The position numbers and the translations under genes are program-made. 64,000 nt of DNA from Undibacterium_A arcticum (lineage in GTDB: Bacteria; Pseudomonadota; Gammaproteobacteria; Burkholderiales; Burkholderiaceae_D): NCBI RefSeq assembly GCF_042660705.1, contig NZ_JBHSUQ010000001.1. One strand, 5' to 3'. Of this stretch, positions 1 to 8,771 are shown one piece after another. How positions within the stretch are numbered: position 1 is the first letter of the stretch; the number at the start of each line of letters is the position of its first letter. Below the pieces are notes generated by a model. That model made no database searches. It saw only the letters and a list, made by a program, of their open reading frames with translations, and was not told the origin of the DNA.

Positions 1-378
1 CAGACTGATTAGGTAGTACATCGCAGCAAATTGCTGATGTCTTTGCTAGTCTCACCATTGACCTCACTCTCGTTGGACTTGACTTTGTGTACGTGGGCAT
101 TCGAGAGTAAGACGAGTCGCAGAGATCAAGACGACATCGTGCTCTACAGAGTAGGCAAGTTCAGGCGTGCGGCGGCGCGGGAGAAGCCGTTCAATCGGAC
201 ATTCCGTGAATCGCGCATCCCTCGGCATGTCGTCATCATCGAGCGGCTCCGGCGTACACAGGCACGAAATTACCCGCGGAACGCGGACCCTGATTTCGCC
301 CAGGCCAGTAGCGAAGTCGCGCGGCCGCCAATCCTTGATTCGGTGGTAAGTGCTGCAGTGCCGACAGCGTCGTCGCCT

Positions 379-476
379 TGACCTGCCCCCTTGAATTAGT
401 ACGGCAAGAATGTAGAGTCTGCCCTTAGTGACCGCAGACTCTATGTCGATGCCGGACTAATTAGGGGAGCAGGTCA
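379..476. mobile_element. 98-bp MITE-like imperfect palindrome
   Basis: The segment starts TGACCTGC and ends GCAGGTCA. Its two halves are imperfect inverted copies of each other for about 44 bases. The centre is a perfect 10-bp stem (413-422 against 434-443) with an 11-base loop. There is no coding capacity. The termini resemble, from memory, IS3-family ends, so it may be an internally deleted IS or a MITE mobilised by one. Confidence 0.5.
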
Positions 477-590
477 GCCTGGCGTCATAGGCGTGGATCT
501 GGTCCTGGGCAATTGCGCGCTGAAGGACGGCGAGTAGCTGGCGTGCCTCAGCGATTGACAAGCCAAAGTCTAGCGCGAGCGATGGGGTTC
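475..590 (-). pseudogene. Fragment of an ISKra4-like transposase N-terminal region
   Basis: Read on the minus strand, about 35 codons encode a peptide containing LSIAEARQLLAVLQ. This resembles the GLTLAEAK-type segment near the N-terminus of ISKra4-family transposases, just ahead of their zinc-binding CxxC. The frame is cut by the adjacent palindrome, so neither the zinc motif nor the catalytic domain survives. Recognition rests on a short stretch and is tentative. Confidence 0.35.
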
Positions 591-967
591 CCGTAGAAGC
601 TCACCTTACGTAATCGCTGGGGTGGTGCCGATCGATTACGGCGCCGACAGCGACTTCGCTGCTGCTACCAACCAGGGAAGGCTGCCTGCAGCGCAATTGT
701 TAGGTGCGGTGTCGAGACCTGGATTGCCTCTGCTGAACCAGTAAATAACGATAGATCGCAGCGTTGAACCGGAGTATTGCAAAACCGAGCGCGATCGTCG
801 TAAACGTTGAGCAATTTAACGGCACTGGGCTAAACTGGGACCGGAAACGCCTAGGACATTCATAAATGGAATAACTTATATGTTGAACTGAAATTGGATA
901 TATAGCTTGTCCTCCCCTATTCTGATATTGCAGTGCAGCAAAGCAGAATTCAGATAAGGAGTTCACC

Positions 968-1342
968 ATGTTTAGATTCCCTTTCACCGCCCATTCCCAA
1001 AACAGTGTTCAAGTCGCTAATGCAACAGGTGGGAGCAAAGACGGCACCGTGGGTCTGTTTGCCACTTTGTGGATGTTTTTCAAGCCCCTTGTAGTAGTGA
1101 AAACGCAGCGTCCTGAGTTACGCGATATCACCGCAGACGAATTGACAGAACAGCCTGCTAGCAGCGGCCCTTTTGTTAGTTTTTTCAAGCAGTTGGTGAA
1201 AAGTAGCGAGCGCAGAGAAGCGGAACGTCAGGAAGCCTACTTTGCTGAGTCGGTCGACATTTACGATCTAGAATACCGCATGCGCGCTCTTGATCGGAAA
1301 AACCAAACCAAGCCTACATGGTTGGTGATCCCGCCCAGCTGA
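968..1342 (+). CDS. DUF3563 family protein
   Basis: This encodes a 124-residue protein of unknown function. The C-terminal third has the DUF3563 pattern, a short helix with AYFAESVDIYDLEYRMRALD (about residues 91-110), known from small Burkholderiales proteins. The N-terminal 80 residues are longer than in the usual 60-80 aa members and show no known domain. An AAGGAG ribosome site lies just before the ATG. The gene runs straight into a headless greB fragment, so its downstream neighbourhood has been rearranged. Confidence 0.6.
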   Translation: MFRFPFTAHSQNSVQVANATGGSKDGTVGLFATLWMFFKPLVVVKTQRPELRDITADELTEQPASSGPFVSFFKQLVKSSERREAERQEAYFAESVDIYDLEYRMRALDRKNQTKPTWLVIPPS

Positions 1343-1697
1343 AGAGAAAATAGAAGATGCCGCTGATCGGCTTGCTCGGCTGCGTGAGATTGATCGCCGC
1401 ATCCGGTTTTTAACCAAGCGCCTGGATATTGCCGAGGTAGTCGATCCAAGCGTACATCACGGTCACGACCAGGTTTTTTTCGGCGCTACCGTAACTTACG
1501 AAACCCAGGCGGGCGAAGAGCATGTGGTGACCATTGTCGGCATCGATGAAATTGATCCGTTGAACGGCAAGATTAGCTGGATTTCCCCTGTCGCACGAGC
1601 GCTCACCAAGGCGCGTGAAGGCGATTCGGTGATACTGCAAACCCCGGGGAGGATGGAAGAGTTGTCCATCCTTGAGGTGCAACATCCCGAGCCATAG
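1341..1697 (+). pseudogene. greB: 5'-truncated greB (transcript cleavage factor) remnant
   Basis: The frame ending at the TAG of 1695-1697 encodes the C-terminal two thirds of a GreA/GreB factor: REIDRRIRFLTKRLDIAEVV, then VFFGATVTYE and ARALTKAREGDSV, which are the end of the coiled coil and the FKBP-like domain. GreB releases backtracked RNA polymerase. No ATG, GTG or TTG start exists in this frame, which is closed upstream by a stop at 1326. The N-terminal catalytic coiled-coil residues are missing, so it cannot work as GreB. Sequence after the breakpoint is well preserved, which points to a recent deletion. Confidence 0.8.
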
Positions 1698-1812
1698 TGC
1701 ATCACCTGTGACCAATAACTAGAATGATCGATGCGTCGGCGGCGCAGTCGTTACTGACTGTGACTGAGAAGATTTTCCCGTTGAAACAAAAGCAGATCAC
1801 TACACATTTTTT

Positions 1813-3205
1813 ATGGCTATTGTTTATTCCAGTTTGAACCATCCTTTGCGCGTGCCTTTGGCTGCAGAGGTGCACTCGCGTCCCTTCTTGCGCCTAGTCG
1901 CCCAGGAGAGCCTCACGCACCTGGCGGTCTATGATCGGGAAGGCAGCAATGCCAGTAGCTCCAATTCAGCTACGCAACACGCAATCCTGACGGCCTTGTG
2001 TACCCACTTTGGCGTGGCAGCTCCGGGCAGTGATGCCAAATGCTTCTTCCACGACTTTGGCCGGTTTCGCCTGAAGTGGGAATGTCATACCGAGTTTGCG
2101 ACCTATACCTTTGCGGAGAGCCAGGAGGGCAGTCTGTCTGTTGTCGACGCGTTTGATCGGGTGCCGATACTGCACGTGCCGCAGGAGTGGCTGGTCAGCC
2201 TGCAAGGGAAGATCATGGTGGCGGCGCATGTGGTGCTGGACCAGGGGAGTGCGGCCAGTGAACCGTCGGCCGAGATGCGGCGCGTGTTTGACGGCAATGT
2301 GCTGGCCGGCAGCAAGGTCTTGCAAGGAGGAGAGATCTGGACGGATTTCGTCATCCAGTCCGATGGTTTTACCCGCTTTGTGGTGCGCGATAACGGCTTG
2401 CGCGATCAACAAGCTGGGCGTTTGGTGCAGCGTGTGCTGGAAATTGAAACCTACCGGATGATGGCGCTCTTGGGCTTGCCCCATGCGCAACACGCAACGC
2501 CGATGCTGAGTGCGATTGAAGGTGAGCTGGCAACCTTGACGGCGGCGATGACCGATACTGACGAGGCGATCGCTGAAGCGTTGTCGCGTGCCGTCGATGA
2601 TGAAAAGGAATTACTGCGCAGCATTACCGGTTTGGCGGCACGCCTTGAAATTGTCGCTGGACAATAGCTACCGTTTTTCGGCCTCCAAGGCCTATTTCCG
2701 GCTGGTGCGGGCGCGCATCCAGGAATTACGTGAAATCCGAATTGAAGGCGTACCGACGGTGGATGAATTCATGGATCGACGATTGGCGCCGGCGATGAGT
2801 ACCTGCGAGTCGATTGCGCGCCGACAGGAAGCGTTGGCCGGGCGCATCGCACACACCAATGATTTGTTGCGCACGCGCGTCGGTATCGTGCAAGAGCAGC
2901 AAAACCGCAAGATTCTGGAGTCCATGAACCGGCGTGCAGCGCAACAATTACGCTTGCAGCAGGCGGTCGAGGGCTTGTCGGTGGTGGCGATTTCTTACTA
3001 CCTGGCGGGCTTGTTCAACTACGCCGGCAAGGCCTTAAAAGCGGCGGGGTGGCTGATCAATCCGGACATGGCGACCGGCATGCTGATCCCGGTGATTGCC
3101 TCTGGCGTATGGCTGGGTTTGCGTCAGGTATACAAAGGGGTGAACAAGCACACCGACGCGGTCGCGCCTAGTGTGAGCGCGCTTTATAAGGCGGCTGAGT
3201 CTTAG
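1813..3205 (+). pseudogene. DUF3422 membrane protein, frameshifted
   Basis: Two overlapping frames together make one DUF3422-family protein of about 455 residues. The first (1813-2667) carries the N-terminal domain starting LNHPLRVPLAAEVHSRPF. The second takes over near 2650 with YRFSASKAYFRLVRARIQEL and ends in two membrane segments (SVVAISYYLAGLFNYAGKAL and a following hydrophobic stretch). The change needs one base skipped; removing one A from the AAA near 2649 restores a continuous reading frame. The family is anchored in the inner membrane and its function is unknown. Either a real frameshift or a sequence error explains this. Confidence 0.8.
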
Positions 3206-3397
3206 CCGCGCTCACGCAGCAAGCGGGTGACGCCCGGGATGCAGCGTACATGAAGGAGTGACGCTTGCAGAGTCACCACATTGATTGAGATCCGAAGGGC
3301 GTGTAGGTTGTGTCGCGTTAATTTTTGTGAGTACGATTCAGCTATGCTTGGCTCCTCCCAAGTAACGGCTTGACATGAGATGCTCGATATCAAAAGA

Positions 3398-3738
3398 ATG
3401 CGATTCCCTATAGATGTGATTTGGTCTGCATTCGTTGGTACGCAGCGTATCCATTGAGTTACCGGCATCTCGAAGAAATCATGGAGGAACGCGGCGTGTG
3501 TGTCGATCACTCATCGATCAATCGCCGGGCGATCCGGTTTCTCCCATTGCTTGAAGCCGTCTTTCGCAAGCACAAGCGTCCGGTCGGTAAAAGCTGGCGT
3601 ATGGATGAAACATATATAAAGGTGAAAGGCGTCTGGAAATATCTCTATCGTGCGGTTGATAAAGAAGGCCAGACGGTTGATTTTTTATTGACCGCAAAGC
3701 GGGATACTGCCGCTGCCAGGCGGTTCTTCGAAAAAGCG
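3398..3738 (+). mobile_element. IS6-family transposase fragment
   Basis: The encoded peptide has hallmarks of IS6/IS26 transposases: MRFPIDVI, then RWYAAYPLSYRHLEEIMEER, DHSSINR and WRMDETYIKVKGVWKYLYRA. The first catalytic D (in DETY) and the next D-containing stretch (VDFLLTAKRD) are present, but the final E region is lost. A frame change near 3420, repaired by adding one T to TTT, separates the MRFPIDVI start from the rest. The element ends abruptly at FFEKA, where hydrolase sequence begins. No terminal repeat could be identified with confidence. Confidence 0.75.
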
Positions 3739-4317
3739 AATCCGCTGACATCATTGCCCGACGACATCGAACGCACCAGCAAGCTGGCCGCCGCACTGGA
3801 TGGTCCGACCTTGCTGGTTGGCCATTCGTACGGCGGTGTCGTGATCACCGGCGCCGGCCACGTCCCGAATGTGGTCGGTCTGGTGTATGTCGCCGCGTTC
3901 GCGCCCGACGAAGGTGAAACCCCCGGCGGCATCTTCGCGCTGCGGGAACCGCCACCGGGCGCTGCCATTATCCGCCCGGACGAAAGCGGATTCCTGTGGC
4001 TGGACCCTGACCAGTTCCACGCCAATTTCTGTCAGGATCTCGACGCGACAGAAGCCCTGGTAATGGCGCTCACACAGAAGCCGATCGCCGCGCGCTGCTT
4101 CGATGACAAGTCCGGCCCGCCGGCCTGGAAAGTCAAACCGAGCTGGTATCAGGTCTCGGCGAACGATCGCATGATCCCGCCGGAAACCGAGCGCTGGTTC
4201 GTGGAGCGGATGAAACCGAAAAAAACCATCACGCTGCAAGCGGGACATGCATCCTTGGCCTCGCACGCGACCGACATTGTGGCACTGATCGAGGAAGCCG
4301 CCGCCTCCTTTACCTGA
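3421..4317 (+). CDS. Chimeric ORF: IS6 transposase piece fused to alpha/beta hydrolase
   Basis: A single open frame of 298 codons joins a transposase fragment (residues 1 to about 106) to the C-terminal part of an alpha/beta hydrolase (about 107-298). The hydrolase part keeps the nucleophile elbow GHSYGG and a C-terminal GHASLASHATDI that would supply the catalytic His. It starts at NPLTSLPDD, so it lacks the first 40-45 residues, including the HG oxyanion strand. The frame opens with TTG and has no obvious ribosome site. The hydrolase is probably inactive; whether the fusion is made is unknown. Confidence 0.65.
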   Translation: MVCIRWYAAYPLSYRHLEEIMEERGVCVDHSSINRRAIRFLPLLEAVFRKHKRPVGKSWRMDETYIKVKGVWKYLYRAVDKEGQTVDFLLTAKRDTAAARRFFEKANPLTSLPDDIERTSKLAAALDGPTLLVGHSYGGVVITGAGHVPNVVGLVYVAAFAPDEGETPGGIFALREPPPGAAIIRPDESGFLWLDPDQFHANFCQDLDATEALVMALTQKPIAARCFDDKSGPPAWKVKPSWYQVSANDRMIPPETERWFVERMKPKKTITLQAGHASLASHATDIVALIEEAAASFT

Positions 4318-4503
4318 CTGACCGTTTCGGCGCTGTGCACTCGACACGTACAGTTGAGTGGACAGGGCATCGCGTGCGATCCGGATGCTTGCCAAATGTG
4401 GCGGAGTGGCACTAGCAGGCGCGGCAATTCACGGCGTCCCGCGTCGTTGGCCGACCACGCCGGCTGTTGATCTGCCGCACCGGGGATTCAGAGGCAGCAG
4501 CAG

Positions 4504-5565
4504 TTACTGCACCTGCCGCTCGATCGTGATCTGCTCGACCTCGACCCGACGGTTCGGCTCCAGGCACTTGATCAGCGCAGCCTTGTTCTTGTCGTTGCAC
4601 TCGAGCACCGGGTTGGCCTTGCCCTTGCCGACGGCACTCAGGCGGCCGCCGTCGACGCCCTTGGCGACCAGGTAGGTCTTGACCGCTTCGGCGCGGCGCT
4701 GCGATAGTTTCTGGTTGTATTGCTCGGAACCGAGGCGGTCGGTGTAGCCGCTGATGACGATATTGTTGACCTGTGCATTGGTCGTCAGCGTGGTCGCGAT
4801 CTCGTCGAGTTTCGGTTGCGGCAGGCGCAGTTGCGCGCTGTCAAAGCCGAACAGCTGGGTCGACGACAGCGTGATCTTCTCGAAGCGCGGCGGCGGCGGT
4901 GGCGGCGTCACGCGTTCCGGCGAAGGTTCGCCGACTGCGAACGGTTTCGCTTCCTCTGGCGGCGGGGCCGCCCTTGCCGCCGGTGCCGGCGCCTTGCCGA
5001 AGGTGTACATCAGACCGATATTGAGCTGGGTATTGTTGTTCTGGTTGATGCCGAAATCGTTGCCGCGCAGATAACCGTGCGAGCGCCGTATATCGGCCTG
5101 CAGCCCCCATTGATCGTTGAACGCGTACTGGAAACCGACGCCGGCGTTCAGATACGGCGACGTCCTGGAAGTCTCGCCGCGGAAGGCGGCATTGGCCTTG
5201 TCATATTGCAGGCCTGCGCCGACCAGCACGAACGGCCGGAACGCACCGCGTGACAGCATGTACAACGCGTCGGCCCCTAGCGTGTTTTGCTGATAGCGGG
5301 CGCCGTTATCGGTGGCGCGCGCATAGCTGGTGCCGAATTGCAGGTCCCAGGTCGGCGCCACCGCGCGACCGACGCGCAGGCCGAGGCCGGAACCGTTCTT
5401 GTCGCTGCCCATGAAGCGGGTGTCCGGGTCGATCAGGCTGATGCCCGGTGCGACATACCAGGACGGGTTGTACTCCGACGCAGACCCTTGCGCCGCGGCG
5501 TTGAGCGCACCCGTGCTGCACAGCACCAAGGCCGCCATGGCAAATCTGTTCAGGTTCTTCATCAT
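4504..5565 (-). CDS. OmpA family outer-membrane protein
   Basis: This 353-residue protein has a signal peptide (MMKNLNRFAMAALVLCSTGA), an N-terminal eight-stranded barrel domain of the OmpA/OmpW type (residues 30-190), a proline-rich hinge (about 195-230, with PPPPPP) and a C-terminal OmpA domain that binds peptidoglycan. The last shows FGFDSAQL, GYTDRLGSEQYNQKLSQRRA and the conserved paired Cys (LECNDKNKAALIKCLEPNRRVE). Such proteins tether the outer membrane to the cell wall. It stands alone, with the next minus-strand gene kilobases away. Confidence 0.9.
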   Translation of the reverse strand: MMKNLNRFAMAALVLCSTGALNAAAQGSASEYNPSWYVAPGISLIDPDTRFMGSDKNGSGLGLRVGRAVAPTWDLQFGTSYARATDNGARYQQNTLGADALYMLSRGAFRPFVLVGAGLQYDKANAAFRGETSRTSPYLNAGVGFQYAFNDQWGLQADIRRSHGYLRGNDFGINQNNNTQLNIGLMYTFGKAPAPAARAAPPPEEAKPFAVGEPSPERVTPPPPPPRFEKITLSSTQLFGFDSAQLRLPQPKLDEIATTLTTNAQVNNIVISGYTDRLGSEQYNQKLSQRRAEAVKTYLVAKGVDGGRLSAVGKGKANPVLECNDKNKAALIKCLEPNRRVEVEQITIERQVQ

Positions 5566-6040
5566 GTTCCTTTGCGCGATGTATACAACGAAGATGGACG
5601 ATCCTGCCGAGATGGGACGCTGTTCCGACCTGATTTGCCGGATCGATTGCCGAAAATATACTGGGCTGTGTATATATATTCGCGCAACATCATCAAGCGG
5701 TTACTGCATGGTTTTTGCCTATACTCCCACTGGTAACCGATTCCGCGCAATGCTTCATCTGATTAATGTAGACCAAAAATTGCCTGCAAGTGTAATGAAT
5801 TGTTTCATATTCTTTAAGCTGCGCTGCGCCCCAACGGCGCAGCCAGCGGCCGCGCGTCCGGCACGACATGCTTCGACCAAACTCGCTGCGGCGTGCCCGG
5901 TATTGAAAACGCGCTGGCTGGCACCAGCTTGGCGCAATGCCCGCCAGCGCCAAAAATGCGCAACCGCTGGCCCGAGATGGTATTGTGCAACCATCGCCAA
6001 CCTCCCGAATCCGGCCGCCGTGCCGACATGCTCACGCGCC
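5566..6040. other. Intergenic between divergent genes
   Basis: 475 bases between the OmpA gene and the permease on the opposite strand. The first 150 bases are AT-rich (TATATATATTC near 5670) and likely hold the OmpA-gene promoter. The rest is open in one frame, but the peptide has no recognisable feature. No repeat or RNA gene seen. Confidence 0.4.
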
Positions 6041-7054
6041 ATGCCAGAAAACATTAGATCAGCCGCCGTAGATATCGCGTCCTACATCCTGACCGGCCTT
6101 GCGCTGATGATGGTGCTGCACCTGAACCTGCTGGCCGCGCTGTTCTCCGGCTTGCTGGTGTATTCACTGGTGCACCTGATGACGCCGGCGCTGGGCAAGA
6201 ACATCAGCAGTGACCGCGCCAGGATGATCGTGGTGGCGGCACTGTCGCTCGTGATCGTCGCATTCTGGTCAATTGCGATCTGGGCCGGGGTTTCATTTTT
6301 TCGCAACGATATCGGCCACATGCAGGCCCTGCTGCAAAAAATGGCCGACATTCTCGAATCGTCGCGTGGGCAGATGCCGGCCTGGGTGCAACAGCATCTG
6401 CCCGACAATGCGCTGGAGCTAAAGGAAATGATCATTGCCTGGCTGCGCGAACATGCGCTGGAAGCGCAGCACCTTGGCCAAGCCACCGGGCGCACGCTGG
6501 CCCATCTGGTGATCGGGATGATCATCGGCGCGATGGTCGCGCTGTATGACAGCACCAGGCCGCGCGTCTATCGGCCGCTGGGTACCGCACTGCACCAGCG
6601 CGCGGTCAATCTGCACGACTCGTTTCGCCAGGTCGTGTTTGCACAGGTGCGCATCTCGGCCATCAACACGGTGTTTACCGCGACCTACCTGTTCGTGATC
6701 CTGCCAGCGTTCGGCGTGCGGTTGCCGCTGTTGAAGACGATGACCGCGATCACCTTCTTCGCCGGCCTGCTGCCGGTGATCGGTAACCTGATCTCGAATT
6801 CGGTGCTGGTGGTGGTCGGGCTGTCGCATTCGCTGCCGATCGCGCTGGCCTCGCTGGCATTCCTGGTGCTGATCCATAAACTCGAATATTTCCTGAACGC
6901 CAGGATCATCGGCTCGCACATCAACGCGCGGGCCTGGGAATTGCTGGTCGCGATGCTGGTGATGGAATCGATGTTCGGCCTGCCGGGCGTGATCGCAGCG
7001 CCGGTGTTTTATGCCTACATCAAGCGGGAACTGGGCGATCGCGGGCTGGTGTGA
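6041..7054 (+). CDS. AI-2E family permease
   Basis: This encodes a 337-residue inner-membrane protein with about seven or eight hydrophobic segments: two near the N-terminus, a long amphipathic central section (about 95-150), and a C-terminal membrane bundle holding GLLPVIGNLISN and LVAMLVMESMFGLPGVIAAPV, typical of the AI-2E/PerM family. Members include TqsA and various ion or small-molecule exporters, so the substrate cannot be read from sequence. I chose the ATG at 6041 (MPENIRSAAV) because the longer upstream frame lacks family similarity. Confidence 0.8.
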   Translation: MPENIRSAAVDIASYILTGLALMMVLHLNLLAALFSGLLVYSLVHLMTPALGKNISSDRARMIVVAALSLVIVAFWSIAIWAGVSFFRNDIGHMQALLQKMADILESSRGQMPAWVQQHLPDNALELKEMIIAWLREHALEAQHLGQATGRTLAHLVIGMIIGAMVALYDSTRPRVYRPLGTALHQRAVNLHDSFRQVVFAQVRISAINTVFTATYLFVILPAFGVRLPLLKTMTAITFFAGLLPVIGNLISNSVLVVVGLSHSLPIALASLAFLVLIHKLEYFLNARIIGSHINARAWELLVAMLVMESMFGLPGVIAAPVFYAYIKRELGDRGLV

Positions 7055-7104
7055 CGCGGCGGGCAGATCTCATGCCGACCACGCAGCACTCATTGCCCCC
7101 GCAC

Positions 7105-7230
7105 CGTCGTCCCAGCGAACGCTGGGACCCAGCGGCGTTCGGGGCTGACCCGGATGGCTGCCATCGCGTTACATCAATTCATGCGAGTTTGACGAAAGAC
7201 ACTGGGTCCCAGCGTTCGCTGGGACGACAG
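7105..7230. repeat. Inverted pair of a dispersed repeat
   Basis: The left unit (about 7105-7141) contains GTCCCAGCGAACGCTGGGAC. The right unit (about 7200-7230) is its inverted copy, and each is itself a hairpin. Related single units lie at 10690 and 35073. The right unit ends at the stop codon of ygiD and may act as its transcription end. Confidence 0.75.
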
Positions 7231-8103
7231 TCATATTTGACCATTTAGGTCCAAATGTCGCCACGGAGTTACGTCAGCAGCCTGTTCCCGCTTGTCGTGC
7301 ACCTCACCCACCACAAAACTGAGCATGCTGATCGCGCCGCCGCCCTGCATGCCATCGACTGCGATCGATACCGCCTCGTCCGGCAAACAGCTGCCGGCCA
7401 CATACAACAGCGGCAGGTAGTGCTCGTCGGACGGCACCGCCAGCCGCGCATCGTCGCCCCATTGCGCAAACTCGGTCAGCCGCGCCAGTTCGCCGCGCGT
7501 CAGGTGGCCGCGCACCTTGTCGTTGAAACGCACCGCCCAGTCGTACGGCGGCCGGCCGTCGCTGTCATCCCACACCATGCGGCGCAAATTGTGCACCACG
7601 TTGCCGCTGCCGACGATCAGCACGCCCTCGTCGCGCAGTGTTGCCAGCTTGCGGCCGCACTCGAAATGGAAGCTGGCCGGACGGCTGGCATCGATGCTCA
7701 GTTGCACCACCGGCACGTCGGCCTGCGGATAAGCCTTGACCAGTACCGACCACGCACCATGATCCAGACCCCAGTTGTGATCGAGTTGCACCTCAATTTC
7801 CGGCGCCAGCAACTGCTGCACCCGCGCCGCCAGCGCCGAATCGCCCGGCGCCGGGTAGCGCACGTCGAACAAGGCCTGCGGAAAACCGCCGAAATCGTGG
7901 ATTGTCTTCGGCTGCGCCATCGCCGTGACAGCGGTACCGCGCGTGGTCCAGTGCGCCGAGATCACCAGGATCGCCTTCGGCCGTGGCACGGTAGCGCCGA
8001 GTTTGGCCCAGGTATCGGTGTAGATATTGTCGTTCAGCGCATTCATCGGGCTGCCGTGGCCCAAGAAGATGGCCGGCATCCGGCCTGCGGTATGCTGTTC
8101 CAT
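7231..8103 (-). CDS. ygiD: YgiD-type 4,5-DOPA extradiol dioxygenase
   Basis: This is a 290-residue member of the LigB-type extradiol ring-cleavage family. Members use a non-haem metal to split catechols; YgiD acts on L-DOPA. Metal-binding His candidates are in FLGHGSPMNA near the start, SAHW (about residue 50), LDHNWGLDHGAWSVL (about 110-125) and the C-terminal EHYLPLLYVAG. It is second in a DoxX-ygiD pair opposite a LysR regulator, a common arrangement. Its ribosome-site region is triplicated (8103-8135). The last few codons abut a dispersed repeat. Confidence 0.85.
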   Translation of the reverse strand: MEQHTAGRMPAIFLGHGSPMNALNDNIYTDTWAKLGATVPRPKAILVISAHWTTRGTAVTAMAQPKTIHDFGGFPQALFDVRYPAPGDSALAARVQQLLAPEIEVQLDHNWGLDHGAWSVLVKAYPQADVPVVQLSIDASRPASFHFECGRKLATLRDEGVLIVGSGNVVHNLRRMVWDDSDGRPPYDWAVRFNDKVRGHLTRGELARLTEFAQWGDDARLAVPSDEHYLPLLYVAGSCLPDEAVSIAVDGMQGGGAISMLSFVVGEVHDKREQAADVTPWRHLDLNGQI

Positions 8104-8135
8104 GATGTGTCCTTGATGTGTCCTTGATGTGTCCT
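8103..8135 (-). repeat. Three perfect 11-bp repeats forming a triplicated ribosome site
   Basis: On the minus strand the unit AGGACACATCA occurs three times without a break, and the last copy ends in the A of the ygiD ATG. Each copy carries an AGGA Shine-Dalgarno-like core, giving three possible sites at 11-base steps. Slippage here could change ygiD translation. Confidence 0.7.
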
Positions 8136-8172
8136 TTTAGTCAGGCGCCCGCACACGGCGGTCGCCGCGTGA

Positions 8173-8598
8173 TCAGGCTGGCGTGCGTTGCGGAGTCGCC
8201 GCTGGTGCCGGGCTGCCGGACAGCGCAAAGGCGCCGTCGCCGAGTAGCGCCACGGCGAGCGCCAGCACCACCAATAATGCCGGATATTCCCAGCCGCCGT
8301 TGGCCGAGGTGAAGGTCCAGCCGTTGTGGGCGTGTACCGACAGCGCGCCCAGCAATACCGGCAGCGCGGCCACTGCCGCATAGCGCGACTTGAAGCCGGC
8401 GATCAGCGCCGCGCCGCCCAGCAGTTCGACCGCGACCACCGGATACACGGTCCAGGCCGGAAAGCCCTGGCTGGCGAAGAACCCGGCGGCGCCGGGCAGT
8501 GTGAATACGAGCAGCTTTAGCAGCGCGTGGGCGATCAGGATCGTGCCCAGGCTGAGGCGCAGCAAGGTGGCGGCAGTGGCGTTTTGTGTTTGGTTCAT
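8173..8598 (-). CDS. DoxX family membrane protein
   Basis: This 141-residue protein has four predicted membrane helices. The DoxX pattern is visible: LRLSLGTILIAHALLKL at the N-terminus, then VAVELLGGAALIAG and LLGALSVHA. It is the first gene of a two-gene unit with ygiD and is transcribed away from the LysR gene at 8772. The role of DoxX proteins in such pairs is not settled; some are tied to redox or thiol balance. The C-terminal PAPAATPQRTPA tail is disordered. Confidence 0.8.
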   Translation of the reverse strand: MNQTQNATAATLLRLSLGTILIAHALLKLLVFTLPGAAGFFASQGFPAWTVYPVVAVELLGGAALIAGFKSRYAAVAALPVLLGALSVHAHNGWTFTSANGGWEYPALLVVLALAVALLGDGAFALSGSPAPAATPQRTPA

Positions 8599-8771
8599 GG
8601 CATTCCTTTCGATGATTGCGTTGACTGCTTGCGGTGACGACGTGCAGCGGCGCTGATGGCGGTTCGCTGGAAATCGATGGAGCCACTATAACCATTTCCA
8701 TTTGAAAGAAAAATGCGCTTCTGTGAAAATGATTATTCCAAATTTCGGACTAATAACTCAAAGGAGCCGCA

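Larger units (their letters stand above)
1..967. other. Non-coding left edge with decayed mobile DNA
   Basis: No convincing intact gene lies before the DUF3563 start. The stretch holds a MITE-like palindrome (379-476), a short transposase remnant on the minus strand (475-590), and an AT-richer segment (about 700-960) that probably carries the promoter of the DUF3563 gene. Open frames in the first 380 bases show no recognisable domain. Confidence 0.5.

Noticed and set aside
700..987. Minus-strand frame of 95 codons whose stop lies in an ACCTAAC core, like a second integron cassette
   Set aside because: No matching core or palindrome was found on the far side, and the frame overlaps the promoter and start of the DUF3563 gene. 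Composition is not convincing.
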